Both the position numbers and the translations under genes were made by a program. From a bacterium (lineage in GTDB: Bacteria > Auribacterota > Auribacteria > Auribacterales > Auribacteraceae), in NCBI GenBank assembly GCA_018435605.1, contig JAHDNF010000011.1:1-64000 (forward strand): 64,000 nucleotides of DNA. The letters run 5' to 3'. Numbering within the stretch: position 1 is the first letter of the stretch; each line of letters opens with the position of its first letter. Positions 1 through 9,068 of the stretch are shown piece after piece. Under the pieces are notes generated by a model. It saw only the letters and a program-made list of their open reading frames with translations. It made no database searches and was not told the origin of the DNA.

Positions 1-704
1 CCTACTTCTGTAGTATAATACGGACTGCCTAGCGTATATCCGCCATCATAGTAGTTCGCAGAATTGCCTGTATCACCGGGATCACCATCTGGGTCATTAT
101 TATTCGGAGTATTATCCGTTCCCGTGGCATAGTCGTAATATACTCCGCCCGGTGAATAGTACGCCGCTTTGTACCATTCATCTTCTGAAGGCAACCAGTA
201 GTCCGCTCCGGCAAGGCGCACCACTGACGCTCCCAACGACATATCGTACGCCCCATATTCCGTTGTTGTCGCATCCTGTGCTCCTGTCAACTGACCATTG
301 TGTAGCCAGTTCGCAAACCTCAGCGTATCGTACCACGATACGTACGCTACCGGACGGTTTGCCCAATCAGCTTGAAAATCCGTATTCACGCTGTAAACAT
401 AAGAACCCAAACTGCCCGTTCGCTTTATCCCTTTATAATACGTTGAATTATACATATTCGTATTATACAACCCGTACGTGTCCGTCGCCGCCACAGCATT
501 CAAAAACTCCACATACTGCGCTGTTGTTACTTCCGTTGTCGCTATACTGTACTCGTACCCCACCGCTCCGTAACCTGTTTGTGCGTCCGCCGCATTTCCC
601 GCATTGCCGACTTCAGCCCAGTCAAAACTCACTGCTCCCGCGCTACCCGCACTCAACAGCAACACAAGCAACGCTCCATACATTTTCTCCCGATGTCTTC
701 TCAT
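1..704 (-). CDS. Formylglycine-generating-enzyme-like (SUMF1 fold) secreted protein, 3' end cut by window edge
   Basis: Reading the minus strand from 704 gives one open frame to the window edge. It starts MRRHREKMYGALLVLLLSAG, a signal peptide with a positive n-region and a hydrophobic core ending near AGA. The mature part carries SUMF1/FGE-sulfatase motifs: SIATTEVTTAQYVEFLNAV, RPVAYVSWYDTLRFANWLHN and YWLPSEDEWYKAAYY. Such domains include true formylglycine-generating enzymes and many C-type-lectin-like surface proteins. An exported copy in a PEP-CTERM organism is more likely a surface protein than a sulfatase activator. The start is set by an AAGGAG site 7 bases upstream. The C-terminus, where a PEP-CTERM tail might lie, is outside the window. 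Confidence 0.85.
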   Translation of the reverse strand, partial: MRRHREKMYGALLVLLLSAGSAGAVSFDWAEVGNAGNAADAQTGYGAVGYEYSIATTEVTTAQYVEFLNAVAATDTYGLYNTNMYNSTYYKGIKRTGSLGSYVYSVNTDFQADWANRPVAYVSWYDTLRFANWLHNGQLTGAQDATTTEYGAYDMSLGASVVRLAGADYWLPSEDEWYKAAYYSPGGVYYDYATGTDNTPNNNDPDGDPGDTGNSANYYDGGYTLGSPYYTTEV

Positions 705-1377
705 TTCTAAGCTCCTTCTCTCAGGAGCCCCTTACCTATATCCTACTAAGTTTATAGCATCCTTTTTCGCCTTTTGCAAGGACTTGCAACCTTTTTTTTC
801 AGCTTTACCTTGATTCTACACAAAAATATTTCAAGAAATTATCGGGTCTGTCCATATAGACATGAAAGCCGGATGCCTCATCGTTTATCCATGGATACAA
901 TTCTTTGTAGAGCTTGCGGACTTCATCAACGCAAGAACCAAGCTCTTATTATCTGAGATGTCGGAGGCACTCTAGTGTCGTGCTATGAGTAGAATATCAA
1001 AAACGTCATCGCGAGAAACGAAGCGACGTGACGATCTGTCGATATACAATATACAATGAGATTGCTTTGTAAACTTTGTTTGCTCGCAATGACAGAAGAA
1101 TTACAGGATAGTTTTTAGATGTTACCTGATTGAACGATACTACAAGCCGGTGTATCATATTTAGCGTAAATAACCGGCGCCGCAGTCCGGAAAATCTTGA
1201 AAAATAACGCGGTCAAAGATACAGACTATTACATCCTGATAATTTGCCGATATAGATACTGCCTGAGCAAAAATAGAGATACCTCGGAGAACCGGAAATA
1301 TAATAATATCATGCGTATTTTCGTAATTGTACCGGCCGGAGTATGTGTGCTATAGTACAACAGGAGGATCATTTTGT
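705..1377. other. Intergenic region with a degenerate dispersed repeat
   Basis: No convincing gene; the short open frames here lack ribosome sites and family resemblance. The 995-1092 part holds a degenerate copy of a GTCATTGCGAG / CTCGCAATGAC inverted repeat family seen again near 30100 and 33840. A TATAAT hexamer at 1299-1304 is a possible -10 box for the secretion operon, but I see no good -35 partner. Confidence 0.5.
1001..1092. repeat. Dispersed inverted repeat, degenerate copy
   Basis: The left part reads CGTCATCGCGAGAAACGAAG and the right part ends TTTGCTCGCAATGACAG. The outer arms are roughly inverted and enclose AT-rich sequence. The same arms recur at 33822-33960, so this is one member of a family rather than a chance palindrome. 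Confidence 0.6.
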
Positions 1378-3483
1378 ATGGAATCTGCGGCATTTACAAT
1401 ATTGCTTATAGACGATGAAGAAGATATCCGCTTCATGCTGGAAAACGCCCTTGAAGGACAAGGCTACAAGGTAGTTACCGCGCAATCCGCTGAAGATGCG
1501 GTCGCCAAATTGAGTAGCAACCAGATAAACCTCGTGCTGTCCGATATAGAACTGCCCGGCATGTCCGGCCTTGAACTGCTTACACAAATCAAGATGACAT
1601 ATCCCAACCTGCCGGTAATACTTATGACAGGAAAAGGTTACAGCATGAACGAAGCTCTGCTTGACGGCGCAGACGAATATATAAAAAAACCGTTTGAAAT
1701 ACACGATTTATTCGAGGTAATAGAAAAAACATATCTGCGCACCATGGCCAACAGCATGAATTATTCCGGCGAACTGAACGAAAAAGCCTTCAACAATATG
1801 CTAGTTTCAATGGGCATAGTTGACGAAGACCAGATTCGCAAAGCGATGGCAAAACGCCATGAAAACGAAAAATATCTCGCCCATACTCTTGTGCGGCTGG
1901 GTATGTGTGTCGAAAAAACAGTTATGCCTCTTCTTGCCGATCATCTTGCCGTAGAGTATTTGTCGCTCAAGGAAACCGAAATCGACCCCAACGCGGTAGC
2001 GCAAGTACCCGCTAAGTTCGCCCATCATTACAAAATCATGCCGGTAAGGCTCGACGGCACACGTATTTTTGTCGCTACCATGGACCCGTTGGACGTACAT
2101 GTGCTCGACGATATGCGCCTTCTGCTCGGATTCGATATAACCGCCTATCTTGCCAGCGAAGAACAGATTATCGCTTCGCTCAAGCAGTATTACGGACTGG
2201 GCGCGGAAACCGTAGAGCAGATGATGGACGAAGACGTAGACACCATGGAACTTCCGGAAATCGAGGAAGCCGCCATAGACAGCGAAGACCTTGCGGCGGA
2301 TGCGTCGATCATCAAATTCGTCAATCAGATATTTTTGGAAGCGTATAAAGACCGAGCCACGGATATTCATATAGAACCTTTCGAGAACGAACTGCGTATC
2401 CGATACCGCATAGACGGTATTTTGTACGAAACAAACGTGCCTCCTACAATAAAACGGTTTCAGTCGGCCATAGTGTCGCGTATAAAAATTATGGCGAATT
2501 TGAATATAGCCGAACGGCGTCTTCCGCAGGACGGGCGTATAAAACTAAAGATGAGCGAAACGGAAATGGACCTTCGCGTATCTACCCTGCCGACGCCTTA
2601 CGGAGAAACCACGAATATACGTCTTTTGACCGCCAACAACCAGCTACTCAGCCTCAACCAGCTCGGTTACGGCGACAAAGAACTCGAGATACTCGACCAC
2701 ATAATAAAAAAACCGCACGGAATTATTCTGGTAACCGGTCCTACAGGTTCAGGGAAATCGACTACGCTGTACGCCTGTCTTAAAACCATAAACAGCGCAA
2801 AAATGAAAGTGATTACTATCGAAGACCCTATAGAATACCGCATGCACGGCGTATCGCAGATTCAGGTTCTGCCGAAAATCGACCTGACGTTCGCTAGGGC
2901 TCTGCGCTCTATGCTCCGCCACGACCCTGACGTAATGATGATCGGAGAAATCCGCGACTACGAAACAGCGGAAGCCGCTATCCGAGCCGCTTTAACCGGA
3001 CACCTTGTCTTTTCAACTATCCATACCAACGACGCGGCAAGTTCGATTACCCGTCTTATAGATATGGGAGTCGAACCGTACCTTGTGTCGTCGTCGGTGG
3101 AATGTATTATCGCCCAGCGTCTTGTGCGTGTGATATGCCCATCTTGCAAACAACCTATCGAATTCAAGCCGATCTACGAACGGGAATTTAAAGGGATACC
3201 CGATTTCGACAAGTCCGCCGTACAGCTTTACGAAGGCGCCGGTTGCGAGGCCTGCAAGTTCACGGGATACCGCGGCAGGACAGTTATCTACGAAATCATG
3301 ATTATGGCAGATAAACTGCGTGAAATGGTTGTACAACACGTACCCGCCAATGTTATAAAGGAAGAAGTAATAAAATCGCAAAAGATGCTGACATTGCGCC
3401 AGACCGGACTTATCAAGGCTATGAGGGGCATTACCACAGTGGACGAAGTGCTTAGGGTGGCGCAGGAGGAACTGTTCGATTAA
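1378..3483 (+). CDS. gspE: Type II secretion ATPase GspE with N-terminal response-regulator receiver domain
   Basis: 701 residues. Residues 6-122 form a complete receiver domain: acidic pair D12/D13, phospho-acceptor D56 in LSDIELPG, a Thr in VILMTG and the conserved Lys in YIKKPF. About 138-285 is a GspE-N/MshEN-like domain containing an RLG motif, which in MshE-type ATPases contributes to cyclic-di-GMP binding. The ATPase follows: Walker A GPTGSGKSTT near 454, Walker B-like DPDVMMIGEIRD, and the zinc tetracysteine C587/C590 and C623/C626 typical of GspE/PilB. The hexameric ATPase powers pseudopilus assembly from the cytoplasmic face. The start is ATG 1378, ten bases after AGGAGG; an upstream in-frame ATG at 1327 lacks a ribosome site. 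It is the first gene of the operon, two bases before gspF. Fusion to a receiver domain is unusual and suggests phosphorylation control. Confidence 0.95.
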   Translation: MESAAFTILLIDDEEDIRFMLENALEGQGYKVVTAQSAEDAVAKLSSNQINLVLSDIELPGMSGLELLTQIKMTYPNLPVILMTGKGYSMNEALLDGADEYIKKPFEIHDLFEVIEKTYLRTMANSMNYSGELNEKAFNNMLVSMGIVDEDQIRKAMAKRHENEKYLAHTLVRLGMCVEKTVMPLLADHLAVEYLSLKETEIDPNAVAQVPAKFAHHYKIMPVRLDGTRIFVATMDPLDVHVLDDMRLLLGFDITAYLASEEQIIASLKQYYGLGAETVEQMMDEDVDTMELPEIEEAAIDSEDLAADASIIKFVNQIFLEAYKDRATDIHIEPFENELRIRYRIDGILYETNVPPTIKRFQSAIVSRIKIMANLNIAERRLPQDGRIKLKMSETEMDLRVSTLPTPYGETTNIRLLTANNQLLSLNQLGYGDKELEILDHIIKKPHGIILVTGPTGSGKSTTLYACLKTINSAKMKVITIEDPIEYRMHGVSQIQVLPKIDLTFARALRSMLRHDPDVMMIGEIRDYETAEAAIRAALTGHLVFSTIHTNDAASSITRLIDMGVEPYLVSSSVECIIAQRLVRVICPSCKQPIEFKPIYEREFKGIPDFDKSAVQLYEGAGCEACKFTGYRGRTVIYEIMIMADKLREMVVQHVPANVIKEEVIKSQKMLTLRQTGLIKAMRGITTVDEVLRVAQEELFD

Positions 3484-3485
3484 TC

Positions 3486-4772
3486 ATGGCTACATTCATC
3501 TATAAAGCTAAAAAGGGTCCTTCTAACGTTGTGGAAGGTTCCATAGATGCCGAAAATCAGGCCGACGCTATAAACAAACTGACGTTCATGGGGTATTTCC
3601 CTATTTCGGTGACTCCGGCAGGTTCAGGGGTAGCGGTGTCTAGGAAATCCGCTCCGTCGAAAAAAACGGTTCCTCAATCTTCCGGCAAACCGGCTGGCCA
3701 GCCTAAAGACAGGTCTGTGCATATTGCTTTGTTTCAACGAATTACCATTCGCGATCTTGGGGCGTTTACCCGTCAGCTGGCAGACCTGCTCGATTCAGGA
3801 GTTACCCTTTACAGGTCGGTACAGATTCTATACGAGCAGTGCACAAACCCGCCGTTTAAAAAAGTGCTCGGAGAAATACAACAGAGCATAAAAGACGGCA
3901 ATACGTTACATGAATCGTTAAGCCGCCATCCGAAAGTTTTTTCGTCTTTATTTGTCAACATGGTCAAATCGGGAGAGATAGGCGGAATGCTTGAAGCAGT
4001 GCTCGAACGCCTTGCCGACTTTACAGAGCAGGAAGACGAAACGCGCTCAAAAATAAAATCTGCAATGGTATACCCTATGCTTATGGGCGCGGTCGGAATT
4101 TTGATGATCGTCATCCTTTTGACTTTCGTGATTCCGAGGCTGGTAAAATTATTTACCGATATGGGACAGGCTTTGCCTCTTCCAACCCAGATTCTGATAA
4201 CCATATCCACAATTATGTCCGAATACTGGTGGATGACAGCTATAGGAATTGCCCTTGCGATATACCTGTTCAAACGATGGAAACAAACCGATACCGGCGC
4301 GTACATGATAGACAAACTGAAACTGCGGATTCCCGTCATACACGACTTGGTACTCAAAAACGAAATCGCCCGTTTCGGGAGGACGCTGAGTACCCTTCTT
4401 AATAACGGCGTACCCATTTTGCAGTCTCTGTCCATTATTGTGGACACCATAGACAACCGCGTAGTACGCGCAGAGATAAAAGACGCAATAGACGACATAT
4501 CCAAAGGCGCGAAACTTGGCGAATGTTTGCGCAGGTCGACAATATTCCCTGCTTTGTTCATAAACATGGTGGCGGTCGGTGAAGAAAGCGGGCATGTGGA
4601 AAAATCGCTGGAAAAAGTCGCCGAATCATACGACAAACAGGTCGACCGGGCGATCAAGGTGTTCACTACCATGCTTGAACCGGTGATGATTGTTGTACTG
4701 GGAGCGGTGCTGGGGGCAATTGTCATCAGTATCATCCTGCCGATATTCGATATCAGCAATATTGCCAAATGA
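3486..4772 (+). CDS. gspF: Type II secretion inner-membrane platform protein GspF
   Basis: 428 residues with the PilC/GspF architecture. After an N-terminal cap (MATFIYKAKK), a Ser/Pro/Lys-rich linker at about 45-78 precedes two homologous T2SSF cytoplasmic domains (about 95-215 and 297-420). Each begins with the family pattern FTRQLADLLDSGV or FGRTLSTLLNNGV. Membrane segments lie near 200-222 and 250-266, with a long hydrophobic C-terminus ending ISIILPIFDI. It forms the membrane platform that couples the ATPase to pseudopilin assembly. It starts two bases after the gspE stop, so translation is probably coupled. The flexible linker is longer than usual for the family. Confidence 0.95.
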   Translation: MATFIYKAKKGPSNVVEGSIDAENQADAINKLTFMGYFPISVTPAGSGVAVSRKSAPSKKTVPQSSGKPAGQPKDRSVHIALFQRITIRDLGAFTRQLADLLDSGVTLYRSVQILYEQCTNPPFKKVLGEIQQSIKDGNTLHESLSRHPKVFSSLFVNMVKSGEIGGMLEAVLERLADFTEQEDETRSKIKSAMVYPMLMGAVGILMIVILLTFVIPRLVKLFTDMGQALPLPTQILITISTIMSEYWWMTAIGIALAIYLFKRWKQTDTGAYMIDKLKLRIPVIHDLVLKNEIARFGRTLSTLLNNGVPILQSLSIIVDTIDNRVVRAEIKDAIDDISKGAKLGECLRRSTIFPALFINMVAVGEESGHVEKSLEKVAESYDKQVDRAIKVFTTMLEPVMIVVLGAVLGAIVISIILPIFDISNIAK

Positions 4773-4809
4773 TGAACCGATTATACTATTTATTAATCAA
4801 ATAAGCGTT

Positions 4810-5619
4810 ATGAAAAGCATATATATATCTTTACTACTTATTTTCTTAATAATCTTTTCGACTGCCGCCACACAGCTGTTAGGAAGGCCTAACAATGACG
4901 GATGGAATACCCGTAAAAGCGATCACTTCATTATAAAATACCGGACAGCCAATGCATTTATCGAAGACGTGGCACGGCTGGCTGAAATGTATTACCATAC
5001 AATAGAAAAGAGACTCGAACTCAACCGTTTTGACAGGTTCTGGACATGGGATAACCGCTGTCATATAATTATTTACGATACTCAGGACGCATACCGCAAC
5101 GAAACCGGTATGCCGGAATGGTCGGGCGGATGTGTGGATTACGAAAAAAAGATCATACATACGTTTCCGTGGGCAGATAATTTTCTGGAGGTTTTACTGC
5201 CCCATGAAATCGCTCATATCGTGTTTCGGGAATATATCAAGAATAATCCGGCAGTGCCGTTATGGATAGATGAAGGAATCGCGCAGTACTATGAGCGAAA
5301 CGCCGATATGCGCATGAGGGCTATACTGGACTCTGCGGAACGTAACGCAACCTTGATATCTATGGAACGGCTCATGTCCATACGATCTATCAAGCATGAG
5401 GGTTCCGACCCGCAGGTAATGCTTTTCTACGCTCAGTCCAAAAGCATTATTTCCTTCATGATAGAGCGTTACGGACAAAAGAGGTTCGCTGAATTCATAC
5501 GGCAACTTCGGCAAGGCAAACCGGTTGAGGAAGCATTGCGGTTTACGTACACAGGGACCATTGATTCCCTAAACGCGCTGGAACAAAAATGGATAGAAAG
5601 CATACGCAACAGCCGATAA
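4810..5619 (+). CDS. Exported gluzincin-type (peptidase MA-like) metalloprotease inside the secretion operon
   Basis: 269 residues. The N-terminus MKSIYISLLLIFLIIFSTAA is a signal peptide or anchor. The zinc site is visible: HEIAH (H132, E133, H136) followed 19 residues later by E155 in LWIDEGIAQYYE, the gluzincin HExxH...E arrangement. A helical C-terminal half follows. The fold resembles the peptidase MA group found as small exported proteins of unknown substrate. It lies 37 bases after gspF and about 100 before gspG, on the same strand, so probably co-transcribed. Start 4810 removes an upstream extension that overlaps gspF. Possible roles are processing of secreted proteins or of secretion parts; these are inferences. 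Prepilin peptidase is a different, aspartyl enzyme, so this does not replace it. Confidence 0.8.
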   Translation: MKSIYISLLLIFLIIFSTAATQLLGRPNNDGWNTRKSDHFIIKYRTANAFIEDVARLAEMYYHTIEKRLELNRFDRFWTWDNRCHIIIYDTQDAYRNETGMPEWSGGCVDYEKKIIHTFPWADNFLEVLLPHEIAHIVFREYIKNNPAVPLWIDEGIAQYYERNADMRMRAILDSAERNATLISMERLMSIRSIKHEGSDPQVMLFYAQSKSIISFMIERYGQKRFAEFIRQLRQGKPVEEALRFTYTGTIDSLNALEQKWIESIRNSR

Positions 5620-5718
5620 CTGTTGCTTTATCGGCTCTAATAGTACATACTGATATGAATTGTTAAAATCGCGAATTGAGTATTTATATACTTAAACCAA
5701 TAAGGAGGAAAAGGTATT

Positions 5719-6141
5719 ATGCACAAACGACGAACAGCGCAAAAAGGGTTTACACTGGTGGAACTGATGCTGGTGGTTATTATTCTGGGAGTACTAGCCA
5801 CTATGGCGGTCGTCAAATTCTCTGGAAGAGCACAGGAAGCCAAGATACAGACAACCAAAGGCGAAATCGCCGGCGCATACGGTACAGCGCTACAGTTATT
5901 TGAGATCGACTGCGGAAGATACCCGTCTACCGAAGAAGGTTTAAACGCTCTTAAAACCAGTTCGATTAAAGGATGGAAAGGCCCTTACATCAAAACCAAG
6001 AGTTTTAATGATGCGTGGGGCAATCCGTATCAATACAGAAGCCCGGGCACCCAAAACGCTGACGATTACGACCTGTATTCTTACGGGCCGGACGGTCAGG
6101 AAGGTGGCGGCGATGATATTACCAACTGGCATTCCGAATAA
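5719..6141 (+). CDS. gspG: Major pseudopilin GspG
   Basis: 140-residue class III prepilin. The leader MHKRRTAQKG is followed by FTLVELMLVVIILGVLATMA, with cleavage after Gly10 and Glu at +5. The C-terminal half carries the GspG signature: WKGPYIK, DAWGNPYQYRSPG and the calcium-site-like tail GPDGQEGGGDDITNW. It is the main subunit of the periplasmic pseudopilus. AAGGAGG lies ten bases upstream. It is the best conserved marker that this is a type II secretion system and not only a type IV pilus locus. Confidence 0.97.
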   Translation: MHKRRTAQKGFTLVELMLVVIILGVLATMAVVKFSGRAQEAKIQTTKGEIAGAYGTALQLFEIDCGRYPSTEEGLNALKTSSIKGWKGPYIKTKSFNDAWGNPYQYRSPGTQNADDYDLYSYGPDGQEGGGDDITNWHSE

Positions 6142-6667
6142 CCGAAGGGGTTTTACTTTACTAGAGCTGTCCATGGTAATCATGGTAGTAAGCATTATTG
6201 TGGCGATAGCTACCCCTAAATTCAAAGCCACTTACGAAACCATACTGTTTCGCAATACGGTGTACAATCTGGTAAAAATAATGAACTATGCCCGCGACAG
6301 AGCAATTATCGAGGGCAAACCGTTTCGAATACATTTTTTCGAGCACGACCGCTCGTTTTGTCTGGAAACCGTAACTGAACCGGAAAAAGAAGAAGAGCAG
6401 TCGGGGGCACGCAGGCGGCGGAGCAAATCTAAATCCTCGGAAAAATACGAAATGGTACGCGGCTCAATAGGGCAGAAACTGTTTTTCCCAAAAGATATTT
6501 CTATCGACGTTTCCGAACCGAAAGAAGATTATGTTACGTTCTATCCCGACGGCAACGCCGACGAATGCGTCATATATATCGAAGGAAAAAGCAACGTGGT
6601 ATATACTATTACTACAAAATCGTCGGCAGGGTTCGTCAAGCTGTATCAAGAGAAAAAGAGATTATGA
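6113..6667 (+). CDS. gspH: Minor pseudopilin GspH
   Basis: 184 residues from ATG 6113, which lies inside the end of gspG (29-base overlap in another frame). This start gives the leader MILPTGIPNNRRG and a normal prepilin site before FTLLELSMVIMVVSIIVAIA. The first ORF ATG at 6008 would add an implausible leader. The mature part has the GspH pattern NYARDRAIIEGKPFRIHFF, an acidic then Arg/Lys/Ser-rich loop (around EEEQSGARRRRSKSKSS) and a beta-rich end. GspH sits at or near the pseudopilus tip. The charged insertion is longer than in model GspH proteins. Confidence 0.85.
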   Translation: MILPTGIPNNRRGFTLLELSMVIMVVSIIVAIATPKFKATYETILFRNTVYNLVKIMNYARDRAIIEGKPFRIHFFEHDRSFCLETVTEPEKEEEQSGARRRRSKSKSSEKYEMVRGSIGQKLFFPKDISIDVSEPKEDYVTFYPDGNADECVIYIEGKSNVVYTITTKSSAGFVKLYQEKKRL

Positions 6668-7185
6668 GTTTAAGATCGTTTATCGCCAGATCACACCAAT
6701 CGCCCGGTTTTCTGCTTCTTGAGGTATTGCTGTCCATAACCATGATTTCCGTCGGATCCAGCGTTATAATGCGCACATATTCCAACAGTATCGCCGCCGG
6801 TGTCATATCGCAACAATACGTTGTCGCCGCGAATTTGCTGGAACGGCAATTCTGGGATATTCTTTCGCTTAAGGAAATTTCTTCCGCTGTTACTGAAGGT
6901 GTTTTTGACAAACCTTACGACAATTATTCGTTTACAGTGCAAATTGAGGAACAAATGCCCGAACTCAGCGCGGAAACGGATTTCGCGGAAATTCCCGCTA
7001 CCGCGCCCCTAACGCCCGGCGCAGTGCAAACCGTACAGGAAGAAGAACCGATCTATATTCTTTATAAAATAGAAGTTTCCGTAAAATGGACATACCGCAA
7101 GGATGAAAAACAGCTGACACAGCGAACCGCAGTTATCCGCAAACAACCCGAAGACGAGAAACTCGACGATTTTTCGACTGATTGA
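6664..7185 (+). CDS. gspI: Minor pseudopilin GspI
   Basis: 173 residues. ATG 6664 overlaps the gspH stop by four bases (ATGA), a sign of translational coupling, so I reject longer starts. Leader MSLRSFIARSHQSPG is followed by FLLLEVLLSITMISVGSSVI, with Gly at -1 and Glu at +5. The rest is divergent: a Pro/Ala/Glu-rich segment around 110-135, then IYILYKIEVSVKWTY, a beta strand motif like other GspI proteins. Order H-I-J-K supports the assignment more than sequence does. It is expected to form the tip complex with GspJ and GspK. Confidence 0.8.
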   Translation: MSLRSFIARSHQSPGFLLLEVLLSITMISVGSSVIMRTYSNSIAAGVISQQYVVAANLLERQFWDILSLKEISSAVTEGVFDKPYDNYSFTVQIEEQMPELSAETDFAEIPATAPLTPGAVQTVQEEEPIYILYKIEVSVKWTYRKDEKQLTQRTAVIRKQPEDEKLDDFSTD

Positions 7186-7195
7186 GGAGAATAAA

Positions 7196-7888
7196 ATGAA
7201 CACCGTTCAGGCGCGCCGAAATTTTACGCTTCTCGAATTGCTTATAGCGCTTTCCCTGTTCGCCACTATAATGGTTTCGCTTTATTCGGCGCTGTCTGTA
7301 GGTATTGTCGCATGGAAACGGGGCGATCAGGGTTCAAACCTTCATCAACGCGCCAGAATTATACTGGATACCATGGTAACCGACATACGAAAATGCGTAT
7401 ATTTCGACTACATCCAGTTTCTCGGCCAAGCGAACGAAGTGTATTTTCCGGTCGCTATTCCGGTAACCAAAGTTACGTCCAAGGATAAAACCGTGTTTGA
7501 CACCAGCATCTTTAAAATAACGTATTTTATGGACAAAACAAGTTACCGGCATAAATACAAGTCGCTCATGAGGCTTCAGGAAACTTTTCTCAAAAGCCTT
7601 GACGAGAGCAGGCGCGAGGCTAAAGTCCTTTCCGATGATATAGATGAACTCAGTTTTCAATACATTTATATAAAAAGCAAGGAAGAGATAGAGATGCTTT
7701 CCGAATTCGATTCGCCCCTTTACTGGGAAACCGACTGGAAGGTTAAAAACAAAATACCCAGAAGCGTTAAGATCAAACTTGTGCTGGTGGATCAGCCGGG
7801 AACATCCGACGAAAACAAAATTACCTTTGAGCGTACGGTATTCATACCTATAGGAACCTTTGAAGAATACCCCGAAGAGGAAGATTGA
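7196..7888 (+). CDS. gspJ: Minor pseudopilin GspJ with Asn in place of Gly at the prepilin site
   Basis: 230 residues. MNTVQARRN precedes FTLLELLIALSLFATIMVSL; the +1 to +5 residues are normal but position -1 is Asn, where prepilin peptidase usually needs Gly. The remainder fits GspJ: QRARIILDTMVTDIRKCVYFDY near 60-80 and a beta-rich core. It lies ten bases after gspI with GAGGAG before the start. Prepilins without the Gly are, to my memory, common in Lentisphaerota, which would make this a lineage trait rather than a defect. Confidence 0.85.
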   Translation: MNTVQARRNFTLLELLIALSLFATIMVSLYSALSVGIVAWKRGDQGSNLHQRARIILDTMVTDIRKCVYFDYIQFLGQANEVYFPVAIPVTKVTSKDKTVFDTSIFKITYFMDKTSYRHKYKSLMRLQETFLKSLDESRREAKVLSDDIDELSFQYIYIKSKEEIEMLSEFDSPLYWETDWKVKNKIPRSVKIKLVLVDQPGTSDENKITFERTVFIPIGTFEEYPEEED

Positions 7889-7893
7889 CGCGC

Positions 7894-9024
7894 ATGGAAA
7901 AAAATCGGCAAAAAAAACATAGCGGCGGCATGATCCTGATTATGGTTATGTGGATACTGACCATTTTGTCGCTGTTTGCCGTTGGGTTAGGCTACCGAAG
8001 TTCCATCGAGTTGCGTCTGACGAGCATGTATTTGAGCAAACTCAGGGCAACCTATCTGGGACAGGAAGCGGTGTATACCGTATTTTTCCACATAGCAAAC
8101 GATCAAGACCGTAATGTTGACGCTTATAACGAACCGTGGGGAAACTCACCCGACCTGTTTTTCGAGGCGGATTACGAAGACGCCAAGGTTACTGTTGTCC
8201 ATTTCACGGAAAATAATGACAGGGAAAAGGTCGAGCTATACGGCGCGTCGGATGAAATGGGCAAGATAGATATCAATACCATCCCTCAGGAAATACTCGA
8301 ATCGGATTACTGGAAAGAAGAGTTCGCTATGGATGAAGAGCTGATAACCGTAATCACACATTGGCGTCAAGACACCAAAAAAGACAAAGACCTCGATAAC
8401 TGGTATAAAACCACATACGGTTACAAAGCCCGTCACGCTCCGCTTCAAATAATTGAGGAAATGCATTTTATGAAGAATTTTGCCTCGACTAGTTCTGAAA
8501 AAAATAAAAAACGTAAGAAATTGTATGATATACTTACCTGTTACGGGCCCGGTCAGGTAAACATGAACACAGCTCCATCGGAAGTGCTAAAGGCGCTGTT
8601 TGTCAGCCAAGGTCCGCGCACTGAGTTTCCGCGTTCCGACCGCGACGAGTTGGTGCGCTTGATCATCGAATACCGCAACGGCGACGACGGACTGCCGGGC
8701 ACTACCGACGACCAGATATTTAAGGATATCAACATCGAAACAGCCATAGAAACCCGTGACGCAAAAAAAATCAGTATGCTCAACTGGTTGCGCACCAAAA
8801 AACTCATCTCGGTAACATCCGATTATTTTCGTATCAATGCGGTGGTATCGTTTCCCGGCAGAAACCTTGATAAAACCATAAACGCTGTAGTAACACGTTC
8901 TAAAGACTACGCAATAAAACAATCGGAAAAAGACAAAAAAAAATCGCGGACAGTAACCGTAACAGACCGAAAACTTGATGAAGATATTGACGTCATGCAA
9001 ATATTAAAATATTTTGAAGATTGA
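7894..9024 (+). CDS. gspK: Minor pseudopilin GspK
   Basis: 376 residues from ATG 7894; a TTG at 7885 overlapping the gspJ stop is an alternative. The N-terminus has a prepilin-like hydrophobic helix, GGMILIMVMWILTILSLFAV, without Glu at +5, which is characteristic of GspK. The large soluble part contains SAM-like helical motifs: EMGKIDINTIPQEIL near 135 and GQVNMNTAPSEVLKALF near 225, matching the two NxNTA/P segments of GspK. GspK caps the pseudopilus with GspI and GspJ. The lysine-rich end (KQSEKDKKKSRT) is not a family feature. Confidence 0.9.
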   Translation: MEKNRQKKHSGGMILIMVMWILTILSLFAVGLGYRSSIELRLTSMYLSKLRATYLGQEAVYTVFFHIANDQDRNVDAYNEPWGNSPDLFFEADYEDAKVTVVHFTENNDREKVELYGASDEMGKIDINTIPQEILESDYWKEEFAMDEELITVITHWRQDTKKDKDLDNWYKTTYGYKARHAPLQIIEEMHFMKNFASTSSEKNKKRKKLYDILTCYGPGQVNMNTAPSEVLKALFVSQGPRTEFPRSDRDELVRLIIEYRNGDDGLPGTTDDQIFKDINIETAIETRDAKKISMLNWLRTKKLISVTSDYFRINAVVSFPGRNLDKTINAVVTRSKDYAIKQSEKDKKKSRTVTVTDRKLDEDIDVMQILKYFED

Positions 9025-9068
9025 TAACGGTTATGATACACTGTGTCAAACCTTCAATTTGAGGAACT

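Noticed and set aside
152-757. 201-codon plus-strand frame
   Set aside because: It is antisense to the SUMF1-like gene, is Thr/Ser/Pro/His-rich and has no ribosome site.
774-956. Short plus-strand frame between the first gene and gspE
   Set aside because: No ribosome site and no recognisable protein features.
3809-4768. 319-codon minus-strand frame opposite gspF
   Set aside because: Shadow of the gspF reading frame; composition is that of antisense code and there is no start signal.
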